Assembly: GCF_000720425.1 (NCBI RefSeq)
Contig: NZ_JOAJ01000003.1
Coordinates: 1-64,000 of the forward strand
Direction of reading: 5' to 3'
From: Nocardia rhamnosiphila NBRC 108938
GTDB taxonomy: Bacteria; Actinomycetota; Actinomycetes; Mycobacteriales; Mycobacteriaceae
Length of the DNA stretch: 64,000 nucleotides
This document shows positions 63,021 to 64,000 of this stretch, one piece after another. A program made the translations under genes and the position numbers. The stretch's first letter is position 1; each line of letters starts with the position of its first letter. The notes beneath the pieces are model-generated. The model was not told the origin of the DNA. It did not search any database and saw only the letters and a list, made by a program, of their open reading frames with translations.

Positions 63021-64000
63021 ATGGGGACCGACAGCACCGGCGACGAACCCGGCGCACACGCCGTACCGAGTGGGGAGGGCGATACCGACACCCGCGCCCG
63101 GGTCCGGCGTCGTATCCGTATCTGGGCCGGTCCGATCGTGGTGGTCACGCTGCTGATGGCCCTGCTTTCGACGATGTATCTGGGCTATGTCGTCAACCCG
63201 GAGAAGAATCTGCACGATTTCCCGATCGCGCTGGTGAACCAGGACGACGGCGATATCCGCGACGGACAGCAGATAGATATCGGTGACCAGATCACCTCGG
63301 CGCTCACCGCGCGCGTCCCGGCGGACAAGGTGGATCTGCGGGTCACCGGCATCGGCGAGGCCCAGCGCCTGCTCGACAACGGCGAGGTCTACGGCGCGAT
63401 CATCCTGCCCAGTGATCTGTCCAAACGCCTGTCGATACTGGGTGCGGGCAGTGTGGTGCCCGGCGATATCCAGCAGCCGGTGATCACCGTCGTGACCAAT
63501 CCGCGGACCGGGACATTCGCCACCCAGATCACCCAGATCATCGCCCGCCAGGCGCTGACACAGGTGAACGCCGAGGTCGGCAAACAACTCACGGCAACGG
63601 TCGACAGCGAACTGAGCTCCGGCCCCGGCGGCGGCACCCAGCTCTCCGGCGCGTCCCGGCTGATGCTGGCCGAACCGATCGATGTGCTCATCGAGCAATA
63701 CCGGCCGCTTCCGGACGGGACCGGGCAGGGACTGTCCGCGTTCTTCTACACCCTGCTGATCGTGCTGGCCGGTTTCACCGGCGCCATGATCGTGCACACC
63801 ATGGTGGATTCGGCGCTGGGTTTCGTTCCCACCGAATACGGCCCGTGGTTCGTGCACCATCCGACCGCCCCGCATTCCCGGGTCCGCACCCTGCTGTTGA
63901 AGTGGGGGGTGATGGCCGTGGTGGCACCGATCGCCTCCGGGTTGTTCGTCGGTATCGCCACCCTGCTGGACGTACCGCTCGAACACGGCCTGGCGCTTTT
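63021..64000 (+). CDS. YhgE/Pip-type membrane protein (3' end outside the window)
   Basis: ATG 63021, five bases after GGAGG, opens a frame that is still open at the window end (326 codons visible). After a polar N-terminus comes one membrane segment (IWAGPIVVVTLLMALLSTMY) and a large extracytoplasmic domain (FPIALVNQDDGDIRDGQQID; VYGAIILPSDLSKRLSILGA). The first segments of a C-terminal membrane domain follow (LSAFFYTLLIVLAGFTGAMI). This is the YhgE/Pip or ABC-2-like export permease group. Function is unknown; relatives are linked to ESX secretion and phage receptors. Confidence 0.8.
   Translation, partial: MGTDSTGDEPGAHAVPSGEGDTDTRARVRRRIRIWAGPIVVVTLLMALLSTMYLGYVVNPEKNLHDFPIALVNQDDGDIRDGQQIDIGDQITSALTARVPADKVDLRVTGIGEAQRLLDNGEVYGAIILPSDLSKRLSILGAGSVVPGDIQQPVITVVTNPRTGTFATQITQIIARQALTQVNAEVGKQLTATVDSELSSGPGGGTQLSGASRLMLAEPIDVLIEQYRPLPDGTGQGLSAFFYTLLIVLAGFTGAMIVHTMVDSALGFVPTEYGPWFVHHPTAPHSRVRTLLLKWGVMAVVAPIASGLFVGIATLLDVPLEHGLAL

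Noticed and set aside
61614..63986. 790-codon minus-strand frame opposite the DUF418 and YhgE/Pip genes
   Set aside because: It crosses two convincing plus-strand genes and reads as His/Gln/Arg-rich low-complexity sequence.

Overview
The window is high-GC actinobacterial chromosome, most likely Nocardia or a close relative in the Mycobacteriales. The evidence is a complete Pup-proteasome locus (dop, pup, prcB, prcA, pafA, pafB, pafC), next to tatA-tatC, a HelY helicase, a 5'-3' exonuclease and an Xaa-Pro peptidase, in the order I remember from Mycobacterium tuberculosis. There are also mycofactocin-type dehydrogenases, deazaflavin (F420)-type oxidoreductases and aerobic cobalamin genes. No rRNA, tRNA or CRISPR array was seen.

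Layout. 1-6.9 kb: a TSUP permease, a decayed stretch with inverted repeats, an orphan TnpB gene with an internal deletion, the tldD-tldE protease pair, and a methionine aminopeptidase facing a small XRE regulator across palindromic sites. 7-13.5 kb: a two-gene toxin/Imm8 pair, a lipoprotein serine hydrolase, a secreted or membrane phosphodiesterase, a mycofactocin-type SDR and an orphan conservon-type P450. 13.7-18.1 kb: a binding protein and an MFS transporter diverge from an AprA-like flavoprotein and a ferredoxin. 18-24 kb: single genes plus a divergent MFS/TetR pair over nested inverted repeats. 24-45.8 kb: cobalamin synthesis (cobN behind a B12 riboswitch, cobG, cobH-cobIJ, cobL, cobK) interleaved with accessory genes. 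These include an NDMA-type alcohol dehydrogenase and a LitR/CarH-like MerR regulator with matching direct-repeat sites at two small genes. 45.8-61.6 kb: peptidase, exonuclease, helY, tat and proteasome genes. 61.7-64 kb: a DUF418 membrane protein and the start of a YhgE/Pip-type membrane protein cut by the window end.

How it works together. The cob genes make corrin-ring intermediates and insert cobalt, and cobN is controlled by cobalamin through its leader. Pup is activated by Dop, ligated by PafA and feeds proteins to PrcBA, while PafBC is a DNA-damage regulator. A roughly 80%-identical 90-bp element lies about 150 bp upstream of both pafB and pafA, with a SUKH-like gene between these normally adjacent genes. 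The clearest less-described features are that element, the LitR-like direct-repeat unit with two 37-residue peptides, the nuclease-dead-looking TnpB, and the missing cobM with an unrelated secreted-protein gene in its usual place.

All family assignments come from reading the sequence and from memory of the families. No database search was run.
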